From JBFKPQ01 sp041628225 (lineage in GTDB: Bacteria; Actinomycetota; Acidimicrobiia; Spongiisociales; JAENVV01), in NCBI GenBank assembly GCA_041628225.1, contig JBFKPQ010000135.1:1-6447 (forward strand): 6,447 nucleotides of DNA, read 5' to 3'. The notes under the pieces are model-generated. The model worked only from the letters and a program-made list of their open reading frames with translations. It searched no databases and was not told where the DNA came from. Position numbers and translations under genes: made by a program. This document shows, piece by piece, positions 6,320-6,447 of this stretch. Every line of letters begins with the position of its first letter. The first letter of the stretch is position 1.

Positions 6320-6447
6320 TCAGTTGGCGTTCACTCTGGGCTTCTTGCCCTCGCGTACGTCCGGTCGATCGATCACGAACGTCGTTGACGTCCAGTGCTC
6401 CCAGTGGTCCGGGTTGGCCGGATCGCCGAGCGCCTTGAGGACGGTCA
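6320..6447 (-). CDS. C-terminal end of an unrecognised protein (cut by right edge)
   Basis: The minus strand has an open frame from the right edge to a TGA at 6322-6320, giving 41 residues: it begins TVLKALGDPANPDHWEHW and continues TSTTFVIDRPDVREGKKPRVNAN. The Trp/His-rich then hydrophobic-strand composition and third-position G/C preference look like real coding sequence, and the stop lies 16 bp beyond the terminator hairpin, exactly where a convergent gene should end. I do not recognise the family. The basic, polar last dozen residues look like a disordered tail. The other frames here give no comparable product. Confidence 0.6.
   Translation of the reverse strand, partial: TVLKALGDPANPDHWEHWTSTTFVIDRPDVREGKKPRVNAN

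Noticed and set aside
1..6447. Mobile elements, CRISPR arrays, phage genes, tRNA or rRNA
   Set aside because: I found no spaced direct repeats, transposase or integrase motifs, or tRNA-like cloverleaf. Coding is continuous and compositionally even.

Overview
The window is GC-rich and densely coded, with GTG starts, overlapping genes and start codons that lack a Shine-Dalgarno sequence but sit just behind TANNNT-type -10 elements. Together with a luciferase-like oxidoreductase of the type that often uses coenzyme F420, this suggests a high-GC actinobacterium. An Acidimicrobiia-like lineage is possible, but that is inference; no taxonomic marker gene is present.

Left part (1-1816, + strand): the 3' portion of a RimK-type ATP-grasp glutamate ligase, cut by the left edge, overlaps by 8 bp a zinc-dependent hydrolase of the succinylglutamate desuccinylase/aspartoacylase family. 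The ligase attaches glutamate by an ATP-dependent reaction and the neighbour belongs to a metal hydrolase family that cleaves amide bonds. The pair could therefore act on the same modification, although the sequence does not prove it.

Middle (1817-4844, + strand): after a 38-bp gap with a candidate -10 element come a complete glycogen branching enzyme (GlgB, short form, all three catalytic residues present) and, overlapping it by 4 bp, a class I methyltransferase of the MidA/NDUFAF7 (DUF185) family. The two are probably co-transcribed and translationally coupled, with no obvious biochemical link.

Right part (4841-6447): a minus-strand luciferase-like (LLM) flavin/F420 oxidoreductase meets the methyltransferase tail to tail, the two stop codons sharing the palindrome CTAG. 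A 50-bp divergent promoter region separates it from a small plus-strand lipoprotein with a clear lipobox. The lipoprotein is followed by a near-perfect, probably bidirectional terminator hairpin, beyond which the C-terminal end of an unrecognised minus-strand protein runs off the right edge.

There is no CRISPR array, insertion sequence, phage gene or RNA gene that I can see. The region reads as ordinary chromosomal housekeeping and accessory metabolism. The most interesting points are the ligase/hydrolase pair, the small lipoprotein domain, and the compact stop-stop and terminator arrangements.
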